45,323 nt of DNA. It comes from Halanaerobiales bacterium (GTDB taxonomy: Bacteria > Bacillota > Halanaerobiia > Halanaerobiales > DTU029). Position numbers and translations under genes: made by a program. Location of the stretch: the NCBI GenBank assembly GCA_029981855.1, contig JARRCS010000026.1:1-45323 (forward strand), in the 5' to 3' direction. Each line of letters begins with the position of its first letter. Positions within the stretch are counted from its first letter, which is position 1. Positions 16,708 through 25,707 of this stretch are shown here, piece after piece. Below the pieces are notes generated by a model, which was not told the DNA's origin, did not search any database, and saw only the letters and a list, made by a program, of their open reading frames with translations.

Positions 16708-18033
16708 TTAAAAAGATAAATACTGTTCCAGTTCCCACTGGTGAACCTGTGTCCTATAGACATCCCACTCAATCAGTTTTGCCTCTACAAAGTGTTCAAA
16801 AATATGCTCACCCAGCGTATCCCTAATAACATCATCTTCTTTCAAATTATTTACGGCCTCTATAATGTTTCCGGGTAGACTCTCTATTCCCCTGGACAGG
16901 CGTTCCTCCTCGCTCATGGTAAAGATGTTATCGCTAGTCTGATCACCAGGCTCAATCTTATTTTTAATTCCATCAAGACCAGCCTTTAGCATTACTGCCA
17001 TTGCCAGATAGGGGTTTGCCGATGGATCAGGGTTACGTAGTTCAAGCCTGGTAGCATTTCCCCGGGCTGAAGGAACCCTAATCAGAGCACTCCTGTTACG
17101 GGCCGACCAGGAAATATAGACCGGTGCCTCATAACCAGGAACCAGACGCTTATATGAATTAATAGTAGGATTAGTTATAGCTGTTAGGGCTGGGGCGTGT
17201 TTTAAGAGGCCACCGATATAGTAATAGGCTATCTCACTTAACTCTAATTCGCCTTCAGGATCATAAAAGGCATTCTTGCCATCCTGAAACAAAGACTGAT
17301 GAACATGCATTCCGGAGCCATTCTCACCGTAGATCGGTTTAGGCATAAAGGTAGCATGTAGATTATGATTTAAAGCAATCGCCTTGGTAACAAATTTAAA
17401 GGTAGCAATATTATCTGCCGTTCTAAGAACCGGGGTATATTTGAAGTCTATCTCATGCTGACCGGGAGCAACCTCATGATGAGAAGCCTCTACTTCAAAA
17501 CCCATCTCTTCCAGAGCCAGAACAATATCCCTTCTGGCATTCTCCCCTAAATCTACCGGAGAAAGATCAAAATAACTGCCTTTATCATGGGTTATTGTCG
17601 TTGGATTACCCTTCTCATCTCGCTCAAAAAGAAAGAACTCTGGTTCAGGGCCGGCATACATCTCATAACCCATCTCTTTAGCCTCGGCAATTACCTTTTT
17701 TAAGGTGCTGCGGGGACAACCGGCAAAGGGCTCTCCCTCAGGTGTATAAATATCACACATCAATCTAGCTACTGCACCTTCTTTAGGTCTCCAGGGAAAG
17801 ATGGTAAAGGTATCATAATCCGGTTTTAAGTACATATCGGACTCCTGAATCCTGGTAAAGCCCTCAATAGAAGAACCATCGAACATAATCTTGCCATCTA
17901 AGGCAGCCGGCAGCTGTTCTACAGTGATGGCAACATTCTTAATCGTTCCTAGAATATCAACAAATTGCAGCCTGATAAACTTGACATCTAACTCTTCCGC
18001 CATTTTTAAAATATCTTCTTTACTCATCGACAT
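16708..18033 (-). CDS. glnA: Glutamine synthetase type I (GSI-alpha)
   Basis: 441 aa. N-terminal beta-grasp domain with [28 protein letters not shown]; catalytic stretches [41 protein letters not shown] and [15 protein letters not shown]. It condenses glutamate and ammonia. The length (about 440) and the lack of an adenylylation-loop tyrosine context indicate the GSI-alpha type, controlled by feedback inhibition and GlnR rather than adenylylation. The ATG at 18033 has GAGGAG 8 nt upstream. It begins 5 nt after the glnR-like gene, forming the common glnRA operon. Confidence 0.97.
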   Translation of the reverse strand: MSMSKEDILKMAEELDVKFIRLQFVDILGTIKNVAITVEQLPAALDGKIMFDGSSIEGFTRIQESDMYLKPDYDTFTIFPWRPKEGAVARLMCDIYTPEGEPFAGCPRSTLKKVIAEAKEMGYEMYAGPEPEFFLFERDEKGNPTTITHDKGSYFDLSPVDLGENARRDIVLALEEMGFEVEASHHEVAPGQHEIDFKYTPVLRTADNIATFKFVTKAIALNHNLHATFMPKPIYGENGSGMHVHQSLFQDGKNAFYDPEGELELSEIAYYYIGGLLKHAPALTAITNPTINSYKRLVPGYEAPVYISWSARNRSALIRVPSARGNATRLELRNPDPSANPYLAMAVMLKAGLDGIKNKIEPGDQTSDNIFTMSEEERLSRGIESLPGNIIEAVNNLKEDDVIRDTLGEHIFEHFVEAKLIEWDVYRTQVHQWELEQYLSF

Positions 18034-18038
18034 AATTT

Positions 18039-18395
18039 TTACTCCTCACTCCTCTTGATTTTTCTTAGAGTATTATTTTTGAAATCAGGGTACAGGGAGG
18101 ATAATTCCCCCTTAAAGTACCTGTTCAAACCTTTTTGGGGAAAAAGAATAGTATTCCCTTTAACAGGGGTTGGGGGATTTAATTTCTTCTTAACAACTTC
18201 AATAGTATACCCCTCCTCTAGAAGAGACTTAATTTTTTCTAACCTTTTTATATCATCCTCGGAAAAAAGTCGTTGATTCCCCTTGGTACGGTCCGGAAAG
18301 ATTAAACCCATCTGATCATAATATCTGATCTGGCGAGATGTCAATCCGGTTTTTTCCTTGACAATTCGCATTGGGATATTCTTTTTACCGGCCAT
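18039..18395 (-). CDS. glnR: MerR-family regulator, GlnR-like
   Basis: 118 aa. An N-terminal winged-helix MerR domain ([57 protein letters not shown]) is followed by a short basic C-terminal tail ([14 protein letters not shown]), like GlnR/TnrA, whose tails mediate glutamine synthetase sensing. GlnR represses glnRA when glutamine is plentiful. Location directly upstream of glnA supports the call. A clear TGTnAn7TnACA operator was not found in the upstream region. The SD is a G-rich GAGGGGG about 10 nt before the ATG. Confidence 0.87.
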   Translation of the reverse strand: MAGKKNIPMRIVKEKTGLTSRQIRYYDQMGLIFPDRTKGNQRLFSEDDIKRLEKIKSLLEEGYTIEVVKKKLNPPTPVKGNTILFPQKGLNRYFKGELSSLYPDFKNNTLRKIKRSEE

Positions 18396-18436
18396 AAAAA
18401 TTAGACCCCCTCTCTAATTCCATTCCTTTTAAGGTA

Positions 18437-18465
18437 ATTATACACTAATATTTATTTTATGTCAA
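18437..18465 (-). promoter_or_regulatory. glnRA promoter (perfect sigma-A consensus)
   Basis: Minus strand TTGACA (18460-18465), 17-nt spacer, TATAAT (18437-18442): both hexamers and spacing are consensus. A full-consensus promoter is what one expects for a gene held down by a repressor. Confidence 0.88.
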
Positions 18466-18590
18466 GTCTATGTTAGCTTTTTAGTTAAATTTTTTTGCCC
18501 TTCGCTGCATATAGTTATTATAGAACAAATTATCCTTTGAATTTTTTGCCTGCGGTAGACCAAATTAAACTAATTAGGAGTTGATAAAAA

Positions 18591-19676
18591 TTGGAGAAGG
18601 GTAAAATCAAGAATTTCTTTCCGGGTGGAAATACCTCACAGGGATTCTATTCCTTTTACGATTATTTGCCTTATAAAACTGAAAGGGCCTTCATCATTAA
18701 AGGTGGTCCCGGCACCGGTAAATCCACTTTTATGAAGAAAATTGGTTACGAAATGACTGAACATGGTTATAATATTGAGTTTCACTGGTGTTCCTCCGAT
18801 AATAATTCACTGGATGGGGTGGTCATACCGGCTCTTAAGCTTGCCATCCTGGATGGAACAGCCCCCCATATGATCGATCCCGAAAACCCCGGGGCAGTTG
18901 AAGAGATAGTTAATCTAGGAGAATACTGGAACAGCAGTTATCTACGCAAACACAGGCAGGAAATTATTAAATTGAACAAATTAATAAAAAAGAGATTTAA
19001 GCAGGTCTATCACTACCTTAAGATTGCTAAACTCGTTCATGATGAGTGGGAATCCTATTATATTGAAGGGTTAAACCTGAACAAAGCAAATCAAAAAATA
19101 GCAGAAATAATAGATCTGATCTTAACAGAAAAATCACCTTCAACCCCTGGCCCGGGCAGACATCTCTTTGCCAGTGCTATTACCCCCGGTGGGGTTATTA
19201 ATTACTTTGATAACCTGACCGAAGAAATAGGCCGCCGTTTTATCGTCAAGGGTGAACCGGGAACGGGAAAATCAACCCTGATTAAGAAAGTGGCCGATGT
19301 AATTGCAAAATACGGTTATGAAATCCTTTACCTGCACTGCGGCTTTGTTCCTGAAAGTCTTGATGCTATCATTATCCCCGGACTGGATACCGCCATTATT
19401 AATGGCACTCCCCCACATACCCTGGAAGCAAAAAGAGATGGGGATCAGATTATCGATATGATGGCCTGTGTAAATTTAACAGTGTTAAAACAGTATGCTG
19501 ATGAGATAGCGGAGGTAAAAAGCCTCTTTGACGGAATAATGAAAAGGGTATTTAACCATTTAAAGCAGGCCAAAGAGACCCATGATGAGATAGAGGAATT
19601 TTACATCACCGCCATGGACTTCAAACAGGTAGAGAATAAACGCAAGGAAATATTAAGGGAGATTTTTGAACTATAA
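18591..19676 (+). CDS. Duplicated P-loop ATPase (PRK06851-like)
   Basis: 361 aa, an internal duplication of two P-loop modules. Each half starts with a 'glycine-rich strand + Walker A' unit: IIKGGPGTGKSTFMKKIG near residue 36 and IVKGEPGTGKSTLIKKVA near 218. The same continuation follows in each: GYNIEFHWCSSDNNSLDGVV / GYEILYLHCGFVPESLDAII, then PALK or PGLDTAI and PHM/PHT. Each module ends in a helical stretch with KxxHDExExYYIxxLN. The family is widespread in spore-forming Firmicutes; its function is not known to me. TTG start with SD TAGGAG about 10 nt upstream. It is divergent from glnR, with its own terminator. Confidence 0.75.
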   Translation: MEKGKIKNFFPGGNTSQGFYSFYDYLPYKTERAFIIKGGPGTGKSTFMKKIGYEMTEHGYNIEFHWCSSDNNSLDGVVIPALKLAILDGTAPHMIDPENPGAVEEIVNLGEYWNSSYLRKHRQEIIKLNKLIKKRFKQVYHYLKIAKLVHDEWESYYIEGLNLNKANQKIAEIIDLILTEKSPSTPGPGRHLFASAITPGGVINYFDNLTEEIGRRFIVKGEPGTGKSTLIKKVADVIAKYGYEILYLHCGFVPESLDAIIIPGLDTAIINGTPPHTLEAKRDGDQIIDMMACVNLTVLKQYADEIAEVKSLFDGIMKRVFNHLKQAKETHDEIEEFYITAMDFKQVENKRKEILREIFEL

Positions 19677-19708
19677 AGAAGGATACTTTCTTATACATAA
19701 ATGAAATA

Positions 19709-19734
19709 CTGCCTATCAGGCAGGATTTTCTTTG
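19709..19734 (+). terminator. Terminator after duplicated P-loop ATPase gene
   Basis: CTGCCT-ATC-AGGCAG stem followed by GATTTTCTTTG, 32 nt past the stop codon. Confidence 0.65.
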
Positions 19735-19747
19735 TTCTAAATATCTC

Positions 19748-19840
19748 ATTTCCATTCAGCAATAACTGTAAATAGATGTTGGAAAGATGTTTGGAAACAT
19801 CTATTTGTAGTTTTCAAAAAGAAAATTCCTATAGTATGTA
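19748..19840. repeat. Family A inverted repeat, copy 4 (minimal form, overlaps gene end)
   Basis: AACTGTAAATAGATGTT (from 19763) and AACATCTATTTGTAGTT (to 19814) are brought together with only a 17-nt loop. The right flank AAAATTCCTATAGTATGTA runs into the MobA-like gene and contains its TAG stop (19829-19831) and last codons. Confidence 0.82.
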
Positions 19841-20587
19841 TTTATCCCTCATCAGTTTCAAATCACTGGGCTTATCAACATCAAAACCTATCTCGGGGTG
19901 CTGGGTTATCATCCCCCGGCCTTTATAGCCGGTAATCTTGGCTACTCTTTTCTCTATCTCACTGATAGAGAGATTACCTATGACAAATTTAAAGATAAAT
20001 TTTACCCCCAGAAGCTGACTCAATTTCCAGGGCTTTTTACGCCAGATAATCACCTTTTCAAACAGTTCCAGTGCCCCTTGTATAATTTCCGGATTAATAA
20101 CTACCATATTACCTCCGGTAAAAGTGCCTTCTGCTAAATGGACATAGGTCCTCTTAGCAGAGGGAAATTTAGCTAGATTTTTCTCTTTGGGTATAATCGG
20201 GTAATAGATATCAGCCTCATTATCCTCTAAACAGGTAGAAATAAATTCATCGATTACATCCTCGGTAATTAGAGGTATATCGGAGGTCACCAGGAGCAAA
20301 TACTTCCCTGGTTTAAGGACTTCTACCCCCCTTTTGATATTATCCAGTAGAGAATCTCCGGACTCAATTATTAAATCAACCCTCTCCTTAACAGAAGACT
20401 CAATCTCCTGCTTAGGCCCAACTACACCAACCCTTCCGGTATGCTTTGCTCTATTGACAGCCTTGATGACATATTCTACCATCGGTATATCTGCAATTTC
20501 AATTAAAGCCTCATGTTCTGTAGAAGACACCTTTTTCAAAGGGCCTTCATTCCGTGCCCCCGCAAGTATCAATACATCTACAGTCAT
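19829..20587 (-). CDS. MobA-like NTP transferase
   Basis: 252 aa. GT-A-type nucleotidyltransferase fold: VLILAGARNEGPLKK at the N-terminus (a loosened version of the LAGGxSxRMG signature), IPMVEYVIKAVNRA, LLVTSDIPLITEDVIDEF (metal-binding Asp), and a C-terminal IGFDVDKPSDLKLM like IspD/MobA. The glycine-rich loop lacks the usual RMG, so substrate and activity are uncertain. It follows ispE by 53 nt and is probably co-transcribed. The C-terminal codons and stop come from a family A repeat flank. GGAGG and GAGG motifs precede the ATG. Confidence 0.72.
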   Translation of the reverse strand: MTVDVLILAGARNEGPLKKVSSTEHEALIEIADIPMVEYVIKAVNRAKHTGRVGVVGPKQEIESSVKERVDLIIESGDSLLDNIKRGVEVLKPGKYLLLVTSDIPLITEDVIDEFISTCLEDNEADIYYPIIPKEKNLAKFPSAKRTYVHLAEGTFTGGNMVVINPEIIQGALELFEKVIIWRKKPWKLSQLLGVKFIFKFVIGNLSISEIEKRVAKITGYKGRGMITQHPEIGFDVDKPSDLKLMRDKYIL

Positions 20588-20640
20588 CTACCTCGCCTCC
20601 CTTACCCTTTAATAAAACGGATCCTTGACATTAAATAAAT

Positions 20641-21516
20641 TCACCATAATTCACTAAATTCCTGCTTGACTGTCGAGGTAACAAAAACAAAATCCTCTTT
20701 CCGTGGCCAGTTATCCTTGATAAAAAGAGCCTCTTCTCCCTTATCGAGTATCCCAAAGATTGTCGGTCCGCTACCGGTCATAAGTGAAAATTTGACACCC
20801 ATCTCTTTTAAAATGCCTTTAATCTCATAAATATCATTAAAGAGACGGGCCGTCACCGGTTCCAGGTCATTGGCCCAACCCTCCTGCCAGTTTATCTCCT
20901 TCCCCTGCTTGATAATTTCAACTAACCTGGATACAGGTATCTCCAGCCCATTTTTTAATCTATCATATTCTCGATAAATAAAAGCTGTGCTTACTTCAAC
21001 CGGTGGAGTAATTAAAATAATATGTATTTTATTCAGGTCGGGTAGCTGTTCTAATTGCTCCCCCCTCCCATAGGCATAGGAGGTTCCACCTTTTAAACAG
21101 AAGGAGACATCTGATCCGAGTTTAGAGGCCATTTCTCTGATTACCTCATCACTTATTTTTAGCTGATAGAGCTTACTTATCCCCTTTAATACGGCGGCAG
21201 CATCGGTACTCCCACCGGCCAGTCCCGCTGCCAGGGGTATGTTTTTTTCAATAAAGATCTCAACTCCTCCGTCAATACCGGATTGCTCTAAAATAAACTC
21301 AGCCGCCCGATAGGCAAGATTACCACTGCCTTCCGGTAATCCGGGATGGGAGGAAACAACCCTGATTCCGCCAGCAATTTTTTTCAAATGAACCCTATCA
21401 TGCAGGCCGATTGTCTGCATGATCATTTCCAGCTCATGGTAACCATCAGCCCTTAAGCCCTTTACCTTCAGAGCCAGGTTGATCTTGGCAGGGGCGGGAA
21501 GTACTATCTCTTCCAT
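20641..21516 (-). CDS. ispE: 4-diphosphocytidyl-2-C-methyl-D-erythritol kinase
   Basis: 291 aa. GHMP kinase: N-terminal PAPAKINLALKVKGLRADGY with HELEM, ATP-binding IPLAAGLAGGSTDAAAVL, and the C-terminal MTGSGPTIFGI loop. It performs the fourth step of the non-mevalonate (MEP) isoprenoid pathway. The start at 21516 follows GGGGAGA with 5-nt spacing; the longer open frame to 21558 has no SD and is not family-like. Its neighbour, a MobA/IspD-fold protein, is too diverged to call IspD. Confidence 0.95.
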   Translation of the reverse strand: MEEIVLPAPAKINLALKVKGLRADGYHELEMIMQTIGLHDRVHLKKIAGGIRVVSSHPGLPEGSGNLAYRAAEFILEQSGIDGGVEIFIEKNIPLAAGLAGGSTDAAAVLKGISKLYQLKISDEVIREMASKLGSDVSFCLKGGTSYAYGRGEQLEQLPDLNKIHIILITPPVEVSTAFIYREYDRLKNGLEIPVSRLVEIIKQGKEINWQEGWANDLEPVTARLFNDIYEIKGILKEMGVKFSLMTGSGPTIFGILDKGEEALFIKDNWPRKEDFVFVTSTVKQEFSELW

Positions 21517-21541
21517 TGAAATCTCCCCTTTCTTTAATCCT

Positions 21542-21570
21542 ATTATATCACCAGTCAAAAAAAAAGTTAA
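21542..21570 (-). promoter_or_regulatory. ispE promoter
   Basis: Minus strand TTAACT (21565-21570), 17-nt spacer, TATAAT (21542-21547), about 25 nt before the ispE start. Confidence 0.6.
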
Positions 21571-21757
21571 TGGGGAGATAACATCTTTTCATCCACAAGC
21601 TGTAAAAGCGGTTCCCTGGTCTCAAATTCAATTATCCCCTTATTTTTCCCCGATTATTTTAAAGCTATTCAGCCTTAACCCTAACTTGCCTATCTTCAAC
21701 CTTATTATGCACAATTTCAACTGACTTTAATACTTACTTCTGGTCATAACTGCAAAT

Positions 21758-21788
21758 AAAAGCCCCTGTTGTTTAAGCAGAGGCTTTT
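21758..21788 (-). terminator. Terminator overlapping the end of the endonuclease/phosphatase gene
   Basis: AAAAGCCCCTG (21758-21768) pairs with CAGAGGCTTTT (21778-21788), with one mismatch. On the minus strand it is followed by TTTTATTT. The upstream arm is made from the last codons and stop of the gene. T-rich on both sides, so it may work in both directions. Confidence 0.75.
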
Positions 21789-22570
21789 AACTCCACCACT
21801 ACAGGTAAATGGTCAGAAGCCTTGCTGGCTAAAGTATAGCCATTAATTAACTTATAATTAAGATTGGAAAAGTAAAGGTCTATCTCATCTTTTGCCTTAT
21901 CTGCCGGGTAGGTTTTAACCCCTTGCAGAAGGGGTTTATAGGCAAAACCCGTTTTTAGTTCGGTATTGAAATCTCCCATTAGAATAAATGGGTTCTCCAG
22001 CCGGGCAAGATAATTTTCTATCCAGTTAAGCTGTCTCTCTCTATCCCTTTTATTCAGAGAAAGATGGGTTATTATAATATAGGAATATCTATGGTCAGGA
22101 AGCAAGATTTTAGCAGTTAATAAACCCCGTTTCTCAGAACCAGGTTCCCCTGGCAGAATATGGTTACTGGCCTCCTTGATAGGAAACCTGGTCAGGATAG
22201 CATTCCCATAACTTCCTATAACTCTATTTACTGTGGGGCCGAAAACATAGTTCATTTCCAGTTTACCGGCTAAGTACTCAACCTGATTTTTAAAATTAGT
22301 CCTGATCATACCCTTATCAACTTCATTAAGGCCAATAATATCTGCTCCTGAATCCTTAATTATGCTGGCAATCCGATCAAGGTCAAGCTTACCATCCAGG
22401 CCGACCCCGTGCCTGATATTATAAGTCATTATTTTGAGAGAAGAGGGAGAATCCGGTGAATCAATTACCTCTTTTGAAACTACTACTGTGGTACTATTCT
22501 TATTCTGGAGATAACTAATATAAGTCGCTATAACTAATGTAATAACGATGATCATTAACAGTTTCTTCAT
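21773..22570 (-). CDS. Secreted or membrane-anchored endonuclease/exonuclease/phosphatase-family protein
   Basis: 265 aa. An N-terminal hydrophobic helix (KKLLMIIVITLVIATYISYL) serves as uncleaved anchor or signal peptide; no clear cleavage site. The EEP fold follows: MTYNIRHGVG, ADIIGLNEVD (metal Glu), ITHLSLNKRDRERQL, LMGDFNTEL (Asp/Asn), DEIDLYF, and the C-terminal ASDHLPVVVEL (catalytic Asp-His). Enzymes of this fold cleave phosphodiesters or phosphomonoesters (nucleic acid, inositol phosphates, sphingomyelin); the substrate is not evident. Start ATG with GGAGG about 8 nt upstream. Monocistronic between its own promoter and terminator. Confidence 0.85.
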   Translation of the reverse strand: MKKLLMIIVITLVIATYISYLQNKNSTTVVVSKEVIDSPDSPSSLKIMTYNIRHGVGLDGKLDLDRIASIIKDSGADIIGLNEVDKGMIRTNFKNQVEYLAGKLEMNYVFGPTVNRVIGSYGNAILTRFPIKEASNHILPGEPGSEKRGLLTAKILLPDHRYSYIIITHLSLNKRDRERQLNWIENYLARLENPFILMGDFNTELKTGFAYKPLLQGVKTYPADKAKDEIDLYFSNLNYKLINGYTLASKASDHLPVVVELKASA

Positions 22571-22594
22571 TGTTAACCCTCCCTCTGACTATTG

Positions 22595-22624
22595 ATTATA
22601 ACATATATTACCCATGAATGGCAA
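22595..22624 (-). promoter_or_regulatory. Promoter of endonuclease/phosphatase gene (extended -10)
   Basis: Minus strand TTGCCA (22619-22624), 18-nt spacer, TGTTATAAT including an extended -10 (TATAAT 22595-22600). Confidence 0.65.
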
Positions 22625-22789
22625 ACGTTATATTAACCAATTTCCCCCATCATGAATAAAATATTTTAGGCGGAAACAGATTGGCTTGGCCATAATAGTG
22701 ATTCCCGGAAATTATATACAAAAATCTTGTGTATAATTTTCTAGACATTAAAAAGCAGCCGCCGAAGAGCTGAAGGAGGTTTAAAAGCA

Positions 22790-23362
22790 ATGGGCAGCTT
22801 TCATATCTATATTGAGTTAAGTAGCAGGCGTTTAATCCTGAAAACTAATAAGGAGATCTTTAATACATACCCGGTAGCAATCGGGAAACCTTCAACACCA
22901 ACTCCTACGGGTGATTTCCAGATACTAAATAAGATCAAAAATCCCGGGGGTGTCCTGGGGACGAGATGGATGCAGTTTACCTGGCGTAATCACGGTATCC
23001 ATGGCACAAATAAACCCTGGCTGATAGGCCAGGCTGTCTCTAATGGCTGTGTCCGGATGTATAACCATGATGTGGAGGAGGTCTTTGACCGGGTCTCTGT
23101 CGGGACCCCGGTTACCATTCGCCACTCCTTCCAGGGTATTAATAAACCCGGTTCAAAGGCTGGTTCTTATAAAGACTCTGCAGATCCACTTTCTTATTTC
23201 ATCTATACCGTCCGCAGGGGTGATTCCCTCTGGAAGATCAGCAGGAGATACGGCACAACGGTGGCCTTAATTAAGTCATTAAATAACCTGACAGGTGATT
23301 TAATCTATCCCGGTCAGAAATTAAAAATACCTGCTAGGCAAAGTAAAAGGCAATGGCAATGA
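22790..23362 (+). CDS. L,D-transpeptidase (YkuD) with C-terminal LysM
   Basis: 190 aa. Residues about 1-115 form a YkuD catalytic domain: PVAIGKPSTPTPTGDFQI, HGIHGTN with His71, and SNGCVRM with nucleophile Cys87. Residues about 141-186 are a LysM module (YTVRRGDSLWKISRRYGTTV, with a PGQKLKIP end) that binds peptidoglycan glycans. It forms 3-3 cross-links or acts on cortex/coat peptidoglycan; B. subtilis YkuD is spore-associated. No signal peptide is visible, and the ATG with GGAGG about 10 nt upstream is the only sensible start, so it may act in the mother cell. The 3' end overlaps the convergent pseudogene by 29 bp. Confidence 0.88.
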   Translation: MGSFHIYIELSSRRLILKTNKEIFNTYPVAIGKPSTPTPTGDFQILNKIKNPGGVLGTRWMQFTWRNHGIHGTNKPWLIGQAVSNGCVRMYNHDVEEVFDRVSVGTPVTIRHSFQGINKPGSKAGSYKDSADPLSYFIYTVRRGDSLWKISRRYGTTVALIKSLNNLTGDLIYPGQKLKIPARQSKRQWQ

Positions 23363-24322
23363 TCAGATAGGCGGCAATCAGCTGCAGCCCTTCAAACCAG
23401 TTTGATTTCCCCTGTAAATAGACAATATTGATTGCCAGTACAGAGAGCCCGATAGAGCTGATTTCTAAGAGGTTAAATAATACATTCATCGGATGATTAA
23501 TCAGATGGCTAATAAAGATCAATAAAGGGACTAAAAAGAGAGCCACCTGAATACTGGAGCCTACCGCAATGGTGATACTAAGGTCAATCTTGTTCATCCG
23601 GGCCATATTAATAGCCGTGAGGTTCTCCGCCACATTAGAGATCAGAGGTAGAATGATGATACCGATAAAGACCGCTGAAATATTAAATCTCTCCTGGATT
23701 ACAGTGATAGAGCCTACCAGAATATGTGCCTCCAGAGCAATAAAAGAAGTAATCAGAAATAAAAAGAGAATGTGCTTCCAGAGATCATTTTTAACCGGCC
23801 TCTCCTGCTCCCCTTCTTTATTCCAGTAGGTTTTTTCCCTTTCATGAAAGATTAAAGTAAAATAAAGGCTGGCCAGGTAGGTACTAAAAAGAACAAAACC
23901 TACCCCCATACTTAATTTACCCAGGACAAGGGTTTTACGCTGTTAGTAATGGCCAGCAATTTATCAAAGCTCTGTCTTCTGTGCTTTAACCCCCCCAGAA
24001 AAAAAGACATCCCCAGTACTAAAAGGAGATTCATCAGGATCGAACCGGTGATATTTGCTTTAACAACATTGAGCAGACCATCAATAATCGCAAATAGGGA
24101 AATGATTAGTTCGGTGGCATTACCGAAGGTGACATTGATTAATCCTCCCCAGCTACTTCCCAGGTGTTTCCTCAACCTGTCAGTAATATTGGACATAAAA
24201 GCTGCCAGGGGAATGATAGCCAGGGCAGAAGTAATAAATGACCAAAGAGAGCGATCCTGAAAATAATAAAACCCAAAACTAATGGGTACAAAGACAAGCA
24301 TTATCCCGATCTTATTATGCAT
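23334..24322 (-). pseudogene. Ca2+/H+ antiporter (CaCA/CAX family), decayed
   Basis: Two adjacent reading frames make up one exchanger. The upstream piece (24322 down to 23912, 136 aa) holds the first helices and the alpha-1 motif GNATELIISLFAI. The downstream piece (23909 down to 23334) holds TYLASLYFTLIFHE and the alpha-2 region with SNVAENLTAINMARMNKIDLS. They are in different frames; the shift lies around 23920-23945. Compared with a typical CAX protein of about 350 aa, the junction also lacks roughly 30-40 residues (the fifth helix region), so this is deletion plus frameshift rather than a single sequencing error. A translated second half (SMGVGFVLF start) has no clear SD. Confidence 0.75.
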
Positions 24323-24435
24323 ATAATTAATCCACCTCGTAATTTATTATATCCATAGCTGAAGCAGATTACACCTGCTGCAGGCCTAAATTTATACAAC
24401 CAGTGCAATAGGTAATTACAATACCTGTATGAATT

Positions 24436-24471
24436 TAAAAACCCGCAGTCTTTTATTAAAAAAACTGCGGG
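24436..24471 (-). terminator. Second terminator after kbl
   Basis: CCCGCAGT and ACTGCGGG stem (24442-24449, 24464-24471), followed on the minus strand by TTTTTAAATT. It backs up the terminator at 24490-24515. Confidence 0.75.
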
Positions 24472-24489
24472 AGTTTAAAGAAAACCTCT

Positions 24490-24515
24490 AAAAAAGCCGA
24501 CTGCGCGGCTTTTTT
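24490..24515 (-). terminator. First terminator after kbl
   Basis: AAAAAAGCCG/CGGCTTTTTT perfect stem with a 6-nt loop, overlapping the kbl stop codon by two bases. On the minus strand TTTTTTAGAGGTTTT follows. Confidence 0.85.
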
Positions 24516-25692
24516 AAATTATCCCCAGTTCCTTGCCCACCTTCTTAAACTTGCCCAGGGCAAAATCCAGGTCTTCCCTGCTATGGGTAGCGGAGATCAT
24601 TACTCTGATTCTGGCCTTACCCCGCGGTACAGTGGGGAACCCGATCGACTGGGCAAAGACCCCCTCTTTAAAGAGACAGAGACTCATATAAGAAGCAGTT
24701 TTAGCCTCACCGATCATCACCGGTGTTATCGGTGTCTGACTGTGACCGACATCGAATCCTGCCTCCCTCATCTTCTCCTTAAAGTAATCCCCGTTGTTCC
24801 AGAGCTTCTGAACCAGGCTATCGTCCTTCTCCAGTATCTCAATGGACTTAATAGTAGCGGCAATATCCGGTGGGGTTACCGCTGAGCTGAAGAGGAAGGG
24901 ACGGGCCCTCTGTTTTAAGTACTCAACCAGTTTCTCGCTTCCGGCGGCACAGCCGCCTACCGTTCCGATAGCCTTAGAAAAGGTTCCTATCTCTACATCT
25001 ACCTCTCCGTGCAGGTCAAAGTGGTCGACTATTCCCCGGCCATGGCTGCCCAGTACTCCTTCACCGTGGGCGTCATCAACCATCGTTAGACAATCATATT
25101 TTTTAGCCAGTTTAACTATCTCTGGCAGGGGGGCAATATCTCCATCCATGCTGAAGACACCATCTGTGACAATTAATTTTCTCCCTGAAGCCCCTTCTTT
25201 AAGAAGCGCCTCCAGGGATTCCATATCCCCGTGTTTAAAGATCTTGATCTCTGCCTTGGAGAGCCGGCAGCCATCGATAATGCTGGCATGGTTCAGTTCA
25301 TCACTGTAAATGGTATCACCCTTACCCACAATAGCGGGTATAACAGCCAGATTAGCATTAAAGCCCGATTGAAAGGTTAGAGTAGCCTCAACCCGTTTAA
25401 ATTGGGCCAGTTTTTCCTCTAACTCTTCATGCAGGGTCATGGTCCCGGCTATGCTTCTGACCGCTCCCGGCCCAATCCCATATATATCCAGTGCCTTTTT
25501 GGCTGCCTTGACCGTTTCCGGGTGATTGGCCAATCCTAAGTAATTGTTGGAACTGAAATTTAAGAGCTCCTTGCCATTAATCTTTACCCAGGCTCCCTGT
25601 GGCCCTTCCAGGGTACGGATCTGATTATATAACCCTTCCTCCTTAAGTTTATTTAATTCTGCATCTATAAAATTTTGGAAATTTTCGTTCAA
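24514..25692 (-). CDS. kbl: Glycine C-acetyltransferase (2-amino-3-ketobutyrate CoA ligase)
   Basis: 392 aa alpha-oxoamine synthase of fold type [44 protein letters not shown] and the PLP lysine in [12 protein letters not shown] (around residue 238) are all present. With Tdh it converts 2-amino-3-ketobutyrate and CoA to glycine and acetyl-CoA. The start is TTG with GGAGG and 6-7 nt spacing. It begins 15 nt after tdh, so the two form a threonine-catabolic operon; adjacency supports Kbl over BioF (8-amino-7-oxononanoate synthase), which shares the fold. Confidence 0.93.
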   Translation of the reverse strand: MNENFQNFIDAELNKLKEEGLYNQIRTLEGPQGAWVKINGKELLNFSSNNYLGLANHPETVKAAKKALDIYGIGPGAVRSIAGTMTLHEELEEKLAQFKRVEATLTFQSGFNANLAVIPAIVGKGDTIYSDELNHASIIDGCRLSKAEIKIFKHGDMESLEALLKEGASGRKLIVTDGVFSMDGDIAPLPEIVKLAKKYDCLTMVDDAHGEGVLGSHGRGIVDHFDLHGEVDVEIGTFSKAIGTVGGCAAGSEKLVEYLKQRARPFLFSSAVTPPDIAATIKSIEILEKDDSLVQKLWNNGDYFKEKMREAGFDVGHSQTPITPVMIGEAKTASYMSLCLFKEGVFAQSIGFPTVPRGKARIRVMISATHSREDLDFALGKFKKVGKELGII

Positions 25693-25707
25693 TCTTAACC
25701 CTCCTCA

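Noticed and set aside
18460-18477. Possible GlnR box near the glnR promoter (TGTCAAGTCTATGTTAGC)
   Set aside because: It does not satisfy TGTnAn7TnACA on either strand; only half of the motif is present.
21749-21760. AACTGCAAATAAA beside the 21758-21788 terminator as a family A left arm
   Set aside because: The match stops after 11 bases and overlaps a terminator U-tract, so chance similarity is likely.
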